Assembly (NCBI GenBank): GCA_965200175.1 | Contig: OZ241345.1 | Coordinates: forward strand, 2,108,001-2,172,000 | Origin: Azophilus sp026709365 | Lineage (GTDB): Bacteria; Pseudomonadota; Gammaproteobacteria; Pseudomonadales; Azotimanducaceae | Length of the DNA stretch: 64,000 bases | Reading direction: 5' to 3' | Part shown: in pieces, positions 17,375 through 24,933 of the stretch | Layout of the letters: each line of letters begins with the position of its first letter | Numbering within the stretch: position 1 is the first letter of the stretch | Program-made: the position numbers and the translations under genes | The notes under the pieces: generated by a model | What the model was told of the DNA's origin: nothing | What the model saw: only the letters and a program-made list of their open reading frames with translations | Databases searched by the model: none

Positions 17375-19261
17375 TCAAACCTCCAGCACCCCGGCGCCAC
17401 GCAGGTGGTCGAGGATGGCTTCGGCATTCTCCTGGGCGGTCATGGCCACGGTGTCGAGGACCAGCTCGGCGCGAAGCGGCGGCTGGTACTCGGCGTCGAT
17501 GCCGGTGAAGTTCTCGATTTCGCCGGCCCTTGCCTTCTTGTAGAGGCCCTTGGGGTCGCGCGCTTCGCAGACCTCCAACGGGGTGCTGACGAACACCTCA
17601 ATGAACTCGCCTTCATCCAACAGCTCCCGCACCATGCGCCGTTCGGAACGGTAGGGGGAGATGAAGGCGACGATGGCGATTAAGCCCGCATCGACCATGA
17701 GCTTGGCGGTTTCGCCGATGCGGCGCACGTTCTCCACCCGGTCGGCTTCGGTGAAGCCGAGGTCTCGGTTCAGTCCATGGCGCACATTGTCCCCGTCCAG
17801 GAGATAGGTGTGCCGGTGCAGGTCATGCAGCCGCGCCTCAAGCAGGTTGGCGATGGTCGATTTACCGGAGCCTGACAGGCCCGTCAGCCAGACCACGCAG
17901 GGCCGTTGGTGCTTAAGCGCCGACCGGTGGGCCTTGTCGATGGTCAGCGCCTGCCAGGCCAGGTTGTCCGCCCGGCGCAGGGAGAAGTCGAAGGTGCCCA
18001 CCCCAACGGTGGCGTTGGAGCGCCGGTCCATGAGAATGAAGCCGCCCATCGGCGCGCTGTCCTGAAACGGGTCGAAGGCCAGCCGCTCGCTTAGGCTGAC
18101 GTTGGCCACCCCCACCTCATTCAAGGCCAGCTTCTTCGCCGCCTGGGTCTCCAAAGTGTTGATGTTGATGGCGTGCTTGAGCTCGGTCACCACGCAGTCC
18201 AGCGTTCGGGCGGCGCTCTTCAAGCGGTACTGGCGGCCGGGGATGAGGTCGTCCTCGCTCATCCACAGCAAATGCACGGCCAGCTGGTCGGACAGTTGCG
18301 CCAGCTGCGTCGCATGGCAGAGCACGTCGCCGCGGCTTACGTCAATCTCGTCCGCCAAGGTCAGGGTCACCGCCTGACCGGCTGAAGCTTGGTCCAGATC
18401 GCCGTCATAGGTGTGGATGCGCGCCACCCGGGAGCCGACCCCCGACGGCAGGGCCACCACTTCGTCCCCGGGCCGCACGGCACCCGCCGCAACCGTGCCG
18501 CTGAAGCCCCGAAAGTCCAGGTTGGGCCGGTTGACCCACTGCACCGGCAGGCGAAAGGCGCCGTGGCCGCCGCTCGGCTCAATCACTGCCTCCTCCAGAA
18601 ACGGCAGCAAGGCCGGCCCCTCATGCCAGGGCATGGCTGGGCTGGGTTCGGTGACGTTGTCGCCCTGCCAAGCCGAAATGGGCAGGGCGTGGACGGCGAT
18701 GTCGCCGAGTTCGGCGGCAAACGCCCGATACTCGGCCTCGATGGCGGTGAAAACCCGTTGGTCGTAGTCCACCAAGTCCATCTTGTTGACCGCCAGCAGG
18801 AACTGGCGGATGCCGAACAGCGAGGCGATGGCACTGTGCCGCCGGGTCTGGGTGAGCACGCCCTTGCGGGCATCCACCAGGATGACGGCCAAGTCCGAAT
18901 GCGAAGCGCCGCTGGCCATGTTGCGCGTGTACTGTTCGTGACCCGGCGCGTCCGCCACCACGAACTTGCGCCTGGCGGTGGCGAAGTAGCGGTAGGCCAC
19001 GTCGATGGTGATGCCCTGCTCGCGCTCCGCCGCCAGGCCATCCACCAGCAGGGCGAAGTCGATGGCCCCGCCTTGGCTGCTGTGGCGCTTGCTGTCCGCT
19101 TCCAGCGCCGCCATCTGGTCATCGAAAATCAATTGAGCATCGAACAGCAGCCGGCCGATGAGTGTGCTCTTGCCGTCGTCCACGCTGCCGCAGGTCAGGA
19201 AGCGCAGGGTGGTCATGGCCGCCTGTTCCCGCAGATAGGCCTGAATGTCCGCCGTCGCCAT
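17375..19261 (-). CDS. cysNC: Bifunctional sulfate adenylyltransferase subunit 1 / adenylylsulfate kinase (CysNC)
   Basis: The 628-residue fusion contains an N-terminal CysN GTPase (G1 GSVDDGKST at 25-33, G3 DAPGHEQY, G4 NKMD; translation-factor-like beta-barrels to about 425) and a C-terminal CysC kinase (P-loop GLSGSGKST near 462, FISPYRSERRMVR, and KGLYKKARAGEIENFTGID). CysN stimulates APS synthesis by CysD with GTP hydrolysis, and CysC phosphorylates APS to PAPS. The start overlaps the cysD stop (TGATG). No sulfite or PAPS reductase genes are in the window. Confidence 0.96.
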   Translation of the reverse strand: MATADIQAYLREQAAMTTLRFLTCGSVDDGKSTLIGRLLFDAQLIFDDQMAALEADSKRHSSQGGAIDFALLVDGLAAEREQGITIDVAYRYFATARRKFVVADAPGHEQYTRNMASGASHSDLAVILVDARKGVLTQTRRHSAIASLFGIRQFLLAVNKMDLVDYDQRVFTAIEAEYRAFAAELGDIAVHALPISAWQGDNVTEPSPAMPWHEGPALLPFLEEAVIEPSGGHGAFRLPVQWVNRPNLDFRGFSGTVAAGAVRPGDEVVALPSGVGSRVARIHTYDGDLDQASAGQAVTLTLADEIDVSRGDVLCHATQLAQLSDQLAVHLLWMSEDDLIPGRQYRLKSAARTLDCVVTELKHAININTLETQAAKKLALNEVGVANVSLSERLAFDPFQDSAPMGGFILMDRRSNATVGVGTFDFSLRRADNLAWQALTIDKAHRSALKHQRPCVVWLTGLSGSGKSTIANLLEARLHDLHRHTYLLDGDNVRHGLNRDLGFTEADRVENVRRIGETAKLMVDAGLIAIVAFISPYRSERRMVRELLDEGEFIEVFVSTPLEVCEARDPKGLYKKARAGEIENFTGIDAEYQPPLRAELVLDTVAMTAQENAEAILDHLRGAGVLEV

Positions 19262-20163
19262 CAGAAGTAGCCTTCCCGCTTCTTCCTCTCCATCGACGCC
19301 GCCTCGTCGTGGTCGATCAGGCGGCCTTGGCGCTCCGAAGTTCGAGCCGTCAGCATTTCCTGGATGACGCCCGGCACGTCCGCGGCATCGGACGCAACGG
19401 CGGCCGTCAAGGGATAGCAGCCGAGGGTGCGGAAGCGCACCCTCATCAAGCGCGGACGTTCGCCTTTGGACAGGGGCAGGCGCCCGTCATCGACCATGAT
19501 GAGCTGGCCATCCCGCTCGACCACGGGCCGCTCGGCCGCGAAGTACAGCGGCACGACCGGAATGCCCTCCTGGTGGATGTAGAGCCAAACGTCGAGCTCG
19601 GTCCAGTTGGACAGGGGAAAGACCCGCATGCTCTCCCCGTCGCGCACCCGGCCGTTGTAGAGGTTCCACAGCTCCGGGCGCTGGTTCTTGGGATCCCACC
19701 GATGCTGGGCGTTGCGGAAGGAGAAGATCCGCTCCTTGGCCCGGGACTTCTCCTCATCGCGCCGCGCGCCGCCGAAGGCCGCATCGAAACGGTGGGCATC
19801 CAAGGCCTGCTTGAGCGCCTGGGTCTTCATCAGGTCGGTATGCGCGCCGGCGCCGTGGGTGATCGGATTGATGCCGGCCGCCAAGCCTTCCCGGTTCTGC
19901 GCAACGATGAGTTCCAAGCCGAGTTCCCGAGCTCGCCGGTCGCGAAACTCGATCATCTCGCGGAACTTCCAGCCGGTGTCCACATGCAGCAGTGGGAACG
20001 GCGGCGGCGACGGATGAAAGGCCTTCAGCGCCAAGTGCAGCATGACCGAGGAGTCCTTACCGATGGAGTAGAGCATCACCGGGCGGGCGGCCTGGGCGGC
20101 CACCTCGCGCATGATGTGGATGCTCTCTGCCTCCAAGCGTTCGAGATGCGTCAACTGACCCAC
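19261..20163 (-). CDS. cysD: Sulfate adenylyltransferase subunit 2
   Basis: The 300-residue protein has the PP-loop YSIGKDSSVM (32-41) and the CysD stretches HVDTGWKFREM, PITHGAGAHTDLMKTQALKQ, FGGARRDEEKSRAKERIFS and ENMRVFPLSNWTELDVW-like (here ESMRVFPLSNWTELDVW). It forms APS from ATP and sulfate in complex with the CysN half of the downstream fusion. First gene of the cysD-cysNC operon on the minus strand. Confidence 0.96.
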   Translation of the reverse strand: MGQLTHLERLEAESIHIMREVAAQAARPVMLYSIGKDSSVMLHLALKAFHPSPPPFPLLHVDTGWKFREMIEFRDRRARELGLELIVAQNREGLAAGINPITHGAGAHTDLMKTQALKQALDAHRFDAAFGGARRDEEKSRAKERIFSFRNAQHRWDPKNQRPELWNLYNGRVRDGESMRVFPLSNWTELDVWLYIHQEGIPVVPLYFAAERPVVERDGQLIMVDDGRLPLSKGERPRLMRVRFRTLGCYPLTAAVASDAADVPGVIQEMLTARTSERQGRLIDHDEAASMERKKREGYF

Positions 20164-20260
20164 GGGTCGGAATCCAGCGTGATTGGCGGCGCATTAGAAC
20201 CAACACCGCCAGCAAAGACAACGGGGGCGCAGTTCGGCAATGGCTCGGCAATGGCGCAGT

Positions 20261-20289
20261 TTGAAACTTGAGACCTCACCCACTACAGT
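20261..20289 (+). promoter_or_regulatory. Putative promoter of the MNT/HEPN operon
   Basis: TTGAAA (20261-20266), a 17-base spacer and TACAGT (20284-20289) precede the MNT gene, whose ATG is at 20325. This is a reasonable sigma70-type match in a 160-base gap between divergent genes. Confidence 0.45.
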
Positions 20290-20324
20290 AACATCATGTC
20301 CGCCCTGCCCCGAACAGCCCCGCC

Positions 20325-20684
20325 ATGAGAATCGTCACGCTGGCCGAGCGCAACGCCGCAGCGCTGAACCGGCGATCCGAGGCCATTGAGGAAGCCATCC
20401 GCCTGCTCACAGTGGAAGCGGCCAAGCACAAGGGAAGCTATGTGGTTTTCGGCTCCGTCGCCACAAACGACATCCATGCGGAGAGTGACATCGACCTTCT
20501 CGCCTACTTCCCGAAGGAAACCGTGAGGACGGCCATGAACGCGGCGGAGGGCATCTGCTGGGGTCTGGGCGTACCCGTGGACATCTTGGATGCCAGCCGA
20601 TGCAGCAAGCGGTTCCTTTCCATTGCACTACGCGACTCCATTGCACTACGCGACGGAATCCCCCTTCAAGGCGCCAGTTCATGA
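20325..20684 (+). CDS. MNT-family nucleotidyltransferase (antitoxin of an MNT/HEPN module)
   Basis: The 119-residue minimal nucleotidyltransferase has the diagnostic GSx10DxD motif: Gly43-Ser44, then ten residues, then Asp55-Ile-Asp57. In the MntA/HepT systems this enzyme adds AMP units to a tyrosine of the HEPN toxin and so silences it. The gene overlaps the next by 4 bases (ATGA). Near the 3' end an exact 18-base tandem duplication (20619-20654) repeats the hexapeptide SIALRD in frame. The third acidic residue expected downstream is plausibly Asp79 (VPVDIL). Confidence 0.82.
   Translation: MRIVTLAERNAAALNRRSEAIEEAIRLLTVEAAKHKGSYVVFGSVATNDIHAESDIDLLAYFPKETVRTAMNAAEGICWGLGVPVDILDASRCSKRFLSIALRDSIALRDGIPLQGASS
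20619..20654 (+). repeat. 18-base exact tandem duplication in the MNT gene
   Basis: TCCATTGCACTACGCGAC occurs twice back to back (20619-20636 and 20637-20654). It adds six codons (SIALRD) without changing frame. The absence of any difference between the copies suggests it is recent. Confidence 0.95.
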
Positions 20685-21205
20685 GCGACAGGCACCCGCA
20701 ATCCGCCCAATGGCTCATGGCCCGGACGCACATGCACAGCGCGGAGCGCCATTTCGGCAACGCATGGAAAATCCACGCCAGCCCAGCGCCCGGCGGATCG
20801 GAGACGACCAAGGACTACGCTTTCATGCACGCGGCCATGTGCGGCCACACATCAATGGAATCCTCCTTGTTGGCCGTGTTCAAAACCCTTGGCGAACCCA
20901 TAGCCAAGGACTCCGACGGATGGCACAGAGCCGTAGTGGTTCAGGCGGGCTCCGAGCTGCTGGGGCGACCGCCCATCATCCCGCCGCACCTGCTGGAAGC
21001 GATGGATGAAACCCGGAGGGCGAGAAACCTCGCGGCAAGGGGGTACGACGGCTTTGACATCGACAAAGCCTCCGACACAGCCAAAGCGGCCAAGCTTCTC
21101 TCCGAATGCCTGATGACGGCTCTAAACGACTTCATCGAGACCGTTGACCCGCCATCTGACAAGCAGCCTTCGTCCCCAAAGCCAAGGATTGGATTGACGC
21201 GCTAG
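20681..21205 (+). CDS. HEPN (HepT-like) domain protein with altered catalytic motif
   Basis: The 174-residue protein is the partner of the MNT gene, which it overlaps by 4 bases. The alpha-helical region (about 45-165) has the look of HepT-like HEPN ribonucleases: a mid-protein GWHR, then RPPIIP, then a helix with the active-site motif. The family motif Rx4HxY reads here R115-N-L-A-A-R120-G-Y122, so the catalytic His is Arg (AGG at 21038-21040). Tyr122, the AMPylation target, is kept. The start at 20681 was chosen for the ATGA overlap and because upstream in-frame codons read across the MNT duplication. The tail from about 160 is Pro/Ser-rich. Confidence 0.7.
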   Translation: MSDRHPQSAQWLMARTHMHSAERHFGNAWKIHASPAPGGSETTKDYAFMHAAMCGHTSMESSLLAVFKTLGEPIAKDSDGWHRAVVVQAGSELLGRPPIIPPHLLEAMDETRRARNLAARGYDGFDIDKASDTAKAAKLLSECLMTALNDFIETVDPPSDKQPSSPKPRIGLTR

Positions 21206-21217
21206 GGGCGCAGCGGC

Positions 21218-21233
21218 CTAGGAGCCTGCGCCG
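21218..21233 (+). repeat. Truncated end of repeat family A
   Basis: CTAGGAGCCTGCGCCG is identical to the left terminus of the complete element at 22958-23124. It stops at base 16 and runs directly into repeat B2, so B2 may have inserted into, or recombined with, an A element. Confidence 0.65.
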
Positions 21234-21318
21234 GCTCAGACACATTTCGGAATCTGGCCTAAGCTGGCGCGGAGTTTCGCGCAGCGAAACTCCAACGCAC
21301 CCGCGAAGCGGGTGTGCC
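21233..21318 (-). repeat. Palindromic repeat family B (copy B2)
   Basis: This is the reverse orientation relative to B1. It contains the complement of the tail (GGCTCAGACACATTTCGGAA), the same hairpin GGAGTTTCGC/GCGAAACTCC (21271-21293), and a different outer hairpin, CACCCGC/GCGGGTG (21298-21314). It lies just upstream of the membrane gene at 21343. Confidence 0.8.
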
Positions 21319-21342
21319 GCGTTGGAAATTGCATAGGCCCGT

Positions 21343-21972
21343 TTGTACACTGGGCGGCCTCACGCAGGGTGGATTGCCCGCTTGTCGGCACTCGTCTCAA
21401 GCCTCGCCTTCGTTGGCGGCTTCGTCATCATGTCCTTTGAGCTGCTCGGCGGGCGGATGCTGGCCCCCTACTTCGGCGGCAGCATCCATGTTTGGGGCAG
21501 CATCATCACGGTGTTCATGGCGAGCCTCGCCTTGGGCTACTTGGCCGGTGGCCGTTGGTCGCTGCGCTCGCCCTCCCTGGCCAAGTTCGCGACCCTGTTC
21601 CTTGCGGGCGCGGGCCTGCTGTACCCGTTGGCCTACTTCAGCGAAGCGACCATGAACTGGATCTTCCATGCCATTGAAGACCCGCGCTACGGTTCGTTGG
21701 CGGCCTCGATGCTGCTGTTCGTGCCGCCCACGGTGCTGCTCGGCATGATATCGCCCTACGCCGTGCGCCTGCTGGTGCGCAGCACCGAGGAGTCCGGCAG
21801 CATCGCCGGGCGCCTGTACTTCACTTCCACCGCCGGCAGCGCCCTCGGCACCTTGGGCACCAGCTTCTACTTCGTGCTGTGGTGGGAGATCAACACCATC
21901 CTCGCGATGCTGACCGCAGCCTTGGTGCTGGCGGGCGCGACCGCGTTGGCCGTTGCGGGGATGCGCAAGTGA
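21343..21972 (+). CDS. Membrane half of a spermidine-synthase-like protein
   Basis: The 209-residue protein has about six membrane segments. It matches the N-terminal membrane region of fused spermidine-synthase-like proteins: SFELLGGRMLAPYFGGSIHVWGS (about 30-52), SLALGYLAGGRWS, MISPYAVRLL and GRLYFTSTAGSALGTLGTSF. In most relatives this region is joined to the methyltransferase-like domain; here it ends at a TGA overlapped by the GTG of the next gene. The start is uncertain: TTG at 21343 or TTG at 21382, neither with a good ribosome-binding site. Repeat B2 ends 25 bases upstream. Confidence 0.75.
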   Translation: MYTGRPHAGWIARLSALVSSLAFVGGFVIMSFELLGGRMLAPYFGGSIHVWGSIITVFMASLALGYLAGGRWSLRSPSLAKFATLFLAGAGLLYPLAYFSEATMNWIFHAIEDPRYGSLAASMLLFVPPTVLLGMISPYAVRLLVRSTEESGSIAGRLYFTSTAGSALGTLGTSFYFVLWWEINTILAMLTAALVLAGATALAVAGMRK

Positions 21973-22961
21973 CGGCGCCTCGCGCCATCCGAGGGCGGAA
22001 TCCCGCTCCGGGGCGCCACGCCCGCTCCAAGCGGGTTGCTGGAGCGGGTTTCCGCCCTCGATTACTGGTCTTGACACGGCGCCGGCTCGCCTTGGGACTG
22101 CTGGGACTGGCGCTACTGGCTCCACCGGCCTGGACCGAGGTCGTGCATCGGGAACGCTCGCTCTACCAGACGATCCTAGTGGTCAAGCAGGGCCGAACCC
22201 TATGCCTGCAGTTCAGCCTGCGGCGGGCGCAGCGCAACCAGTCGTGCCTGGATGAGCGCCGTCCGGAGCGCATGGTCCTGGCCTACACCCGGATGATGAC
22301 GGCGGCGCTGCTGTTCGGCCCCGAACCGCAGCGGATCCTCGTGGTCGGCCTCGGCGGCGGCACGCTGCCGATGGCGTTGACGGGGATCTATCCCGACGCC
22401 CGGCTGGATGCGGTGGAAATCGACCCCGCGGTGGTCAGGGTGGCGAAGCGCCACTTCGGGTTTGCCGAGAGCGAACGGCTCAAGGTCCACGTCGAGGACG
22501 CCCGGGTGTTCACCCGGCGGGCGGTGGCGGCGGGCCGCAGCTACGACCTCATCCTGCTCGACGCCTTCGGGGCCGACTACATTCCCGAGCACCTCATGAC
22601 CCGCGAGTACCTCAGCGACGTCCGAACGCTGCTGGCTGCCGATGGCGCGCTCGCCGCCAACACCTTCGCCGTCAGCCAGCTCTACGACCACGAATCGGCG
22701 ACCTACTTCGATGTCTTCGGCGCCTTCCTCAACCTGAAGCTGGCCAGCAGCGGCAACCGCGTCATTTTGGCCACCAAGGCGCAACTGCCCAGCCTGATGG
22801 CCCTCAACGCCCGGGCGGCGGCGCTGGACCAATCGCTGGCCCCCTACGGCATCGACATCCGCAGCTATCCCCGGCGCCTGAAGAGCGAGATCGATTGGCC
22901 GAGGGACACCCGGGTGCTGACGGACCAGTACGCGCCCGCCAACCTGCTGCAGGGGCGCTAG
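21969..22961 (+). CDS. Spermidine-synthase-like (aminopropyltransferase fold) protein
   Basis: The 330-residue product has a Rossmann methyltransferase-like core: VVGLGGGTLPMALTGIYPDA (about 118-137), AVEIDPAVVRVAKRHFGF, VHVEDARVFTRR and DLILLDAFGADYIPEHLMTREYL. This resembles SpeE, but the polyamine-binding residues could not be checked, so the reaction is uncertain. The preceding gene supplies the membrane part. Start choice is complicated: GTG at 21969 overlaps the upstream stop (GTGA), but codons 8-31 then consist of repeat C2 (21990-22060). A TTG at 22071 begins just after the repeat and leads into a hydrophobic segment (LALGLLGLALLAPPAW). The stop codon lies inside the left end of repeat A. 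Confidence 0.75.
   Translation: MTAPRAIRGRNPAPGRHARSKRVAGAGFRPRLLVLTRRRLALGLLGLALLAPPAWTEVVHRERSLYQTILVVKQGRTLCLQFSLRRAQRNQSCLDERRPERMVLAYTRMMTAALLFGPEPQRILVVGLGGGTLPMALTGIYPDARLDAVEIDPAVVRVAKRHFGFAESERLKVHVEDARVFTRRAVAAGRSYDLILLDAFGADYIPEHLMTREYLSDVRTLLAADGALAANTFAVSQLYDHESATYFDVFGAFLNLKLASSGNRVILATKAQLPSLMALNARAAALDQSLAPYGIDIRSYPRRLKSEIDWPRDTRVLTDQYAPANLLQGR
21990..22060. repeat. REP-like palindromic element, family C (copy 2), within coding DNA
   Basis: The arms are CGAGGGCGGAATCCCGCTCC (from 21990) and GGAGCGGGTTTCCGCCCTCG (22041-22060). A nested hairpin lies between them. The copy sits in the first 100 bases of the spermidine-synthase-like gene, in frame. Confidence 0.8.
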
Positions 22962-23124
22962 GAGCCTGCGCCGTAGGAAGTCGCGAAAGCGAAAATTCGA
23001 TGCCGCCGCCCCTTTGGGCGGGCGATTGAGGAGAATATCGAGCCATATTTGACGAAATCGAACGTTCAAAGGGGCGAGCGGAAGCGGATTTGCAGCCGTG
23101 AAGTCCTACGGCGCAGGCTCCTAG
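22958..23124. mobile_element. MITE-like element with 21-base perfect terminal inverted repeats (family A)
   Basis: The 167-base element begins CTAGGAGCCTGCG (22958) and ends with the exact complement, CGCAGGCTCCTAG (23124); the inverted repeats are identical over 21 bases. The interior has a further pair, CGCCCCTTTGGGCGGGCG-type, and no coding capacity. It carries the stop codon of the upstream gene. No transposase with matching ends is in the window. A truncated end is at 21218-21233, so it is a multicopy element. Confidence 0.75.
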
Positions 23125-23157
23125 GGAGCCGCAAGCACGGCTTCCTGCCTGCCAGCG

Positions 23158-23553
23158 CTACTCCGCCGGCGCCAAGGACAACGAAGCGGAGTTCATGCAG
23201 TAGCGCAGGCCGGTGGGCGGCGGGCCATCCGGGAAGACGTGGCCGAGATGGGCGTCGCAGGCGGCACAAAGCACCTCAATGCGGCGCATCATCAGGCTGT
23301 GGTCCTCCCGAGTGGCCACGGCATCCGCAGCAATGGGTTCGTAAAAGCTCGGCCAGCCGGAGCGGGAGTCGTACTTGGTCGCGGACGTGAACAGCGGCGC
23401 ATCGCAACACTTGCACCTATAGACACCGGGCGTCTTGGTGTCGCAGTAGATGCCGCTGAAGGCCGGCTCAGTGCCCGCCTCGCGGGTGATGTGGAACTCC
23501 TGCGGGGTGAGCTGGGCGCGCCACTGCGCCTCGCTCTTGGTGACTTTAGCCAT
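23158..23553 (-). CDS. msrB: Peptide-methionine (R)-S-oxide reductase MsrB
   Basis: The 131-residue enzyme has both zinc CxxC motifs (Cys47/Cys50 in CKCCDAPLF; Cys96/Cys99 in CAACDAHLGHVF), SGWPSFYEP and the catalytic Cys119 in RYCMNSASL. It repairs methionine-R-sulfoxide in proteins; there is no signal peptide, so it acts in the cytoplasm. The ATG at 23553 is preceded by AGGAAG at a good distance; an upstream start would add 13 residues. It is divergent from alaA, with about 100 bases between the starts. Confidence 0.96.
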   Translation of the reverse strand: MAKVTKSEAQWRAQLTPQEFHITREAGTEPAFSGIYCDTKTPGVYRCKCCDAPLFTSATKYDSRSGWPSFYEPIAADAVATREDHSLMMRRIEVLCAACDAHLGHVFPDGPPPTGLRYCMNSASLSLAPAE

Positions 23554-23654
23554 TTGCTTCTTCCTGTTGAGTGCGCTTAACTGGTTGATCATTTGGGGAT
23601 TTCACCTCAAGCTCGGTGGATGGCCGAGATCCGCCAAGCGATCACGGAGGCAAC

Positions 23655-24929
23655 ATGACAATAGCACAGGACGCCATCGGCCCGGATAAGGTGACCGGCC
23701 TGCTGCCGCACGGCCAGCGGCCCATCCGCAAGTCCAGCAAGCTTGACGGCGTCTGCTACGACATCCGCGGCCCGGTGGTGGCCGAGGCCCATCGCCTGGA
23801 GGAGGAGGGCCATCGAGTCATCAAGCTCAATGTCGGCAACCCCGCCGCGTTCGGCTTCGAGGCCCCCGAGGAGATCCTGCGCGACGTGATCCACAACCTG
23901 CCCCGCTCCCAAGGCTACTGCGACTCCAAGGGCCTGTACTCGGCGCGCAAGGCCGTCATGCAATACACCCAACAGCTGGGCGTGGCCGGGGTCGAGGTGG
24001 ATGACGTCATCATCGGCAACGGCGTTTCGGAACTGCTGATGCTGGCCTTGCAGGGGCTGCTCGAAATCGATGATGAAGTACTCATCCCGGCGCCGGACTA
24101 CCCGCTCTGGACCGCGGCGGTGAACCTGTGCGACGCCAAGCCCGTTCACTACCTGTGCAACGAGGATGACGGCTGGGCGCCGGACTTGGCCGACCTTGAA
24201 GCCAAGATCACCCCGCGCGCCAAGGCGCTGGTCATCATCAATCCCAACAACCCCACCGGGGCCGTTTACAGCCGCGCAACGCTGGAGGGCCTGGTGGCCA
24301 TCGCCCGCCGCCACGATCTGGTGCTGATGGCGGACGAGATCTATGACAAGGTCATCTACGGCGACGCCGAGTACGTGCCGGTCTCCACCCTGGCCGAAGA
24401 CCTGCTGGTGCTGACCTTCAGCGGGCTGTCAAAGTCCTACCGGGCCGCGGGCTTTCGCACTGGCTGGCTGGTGGTCAGCGGCGCCAAGCATCGTGCCGGC
24501 GACTACATGGAGGGCTTGAACATGCTGGCGTCGATGCGCCTGTGCGCCAACGTGCCCACCCAACATGCCGTGCAGACGGCCCTGGGCGGCTACCAATCCA
24601 TCACCGAACTGGTGCGGCCCGGCGGTCGGCTGTTCGAGCAACGGGAACTCGGCTGGCGGCTTTTGAACGAAATCGAGGGGCTGTCCTGCGTCAAGCCCCA
24701 AGGAGCGCTCTACTTCTTCCCCCGGCTGGCCCGGGAACGATTCAACATCAGCGACGATGAGCGCTTCGCGTTCGATCTTCTGCAGCAGGAAAAGCTGCTG
24801 ATCATCCAAGGCAGCGGCTTCAACTGGCCGCAGCCCGACCACTTCCGCATCGTTTTCCTGCCCCACACGGAGGAGCTGCGCGAAGCCATCGGGCGATTGG
24901 CGCGCTTCCTGAGCCACTACCGGCAGTAA
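23655..24929 (+). CDS. alaA: Alanine aminotransferase AlaA-type, PLP-dependent class I
   Basis: The 424-residue enzyme of fold type I carries the PLP lysine Lys260 in SGLSKSYRAAGFRTGW, the NPNNPTG motif at 197-203 and MADEIYDKVIY. The N-terminal SSKLDGVCYDIRGPV and GNPAAFGFEAPEE are characteristic of the AlaA group, which makes alanine from pyruvate and glutamate. GGAGG lies 7 bases before the chosen ATG. It converges on the lhgO-like gene with 4 bases between the stops. Confidence 0.92.
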   Translation: MTIAQDAIGPDKVTGLLPHGQRPIRKSSKLDGVCYDIRGPVVAEAHRLEEEGHRVIKLNVGNPAAFGFEAPEEILRDVIHNLPRSQGYCDSKGLYSARKAVMQYTQQLGVAGVEVDDVIIGNGVSELLMLALQGLLEIDDEVLIPAPDYPLWTAAVNLCDAKPVHYLCNEDDGWAPDLADLEAKITPRAKALVIINPNNPTGAVYSRATLEGLVAIARRHDLVLMADEIYDKVIYGDAEYVPVSTLAEDLLVLTFSGLSKSYRAAGFRTGWLVVSGAKHRAGDYMEGLNMLASMRLCANVPTQHAVQTALGGYQSITELVRPGGRLFEQRELGWRLLNEIEGLSCVKPQGALYFFPRLARERFNISDDERFAFDLLQQEKLLIIQGSGFNWPQPDHFRIVFLPHTEELREAIGRLARFLSHYRQ

Positions 24930-24933
24930 GCCT

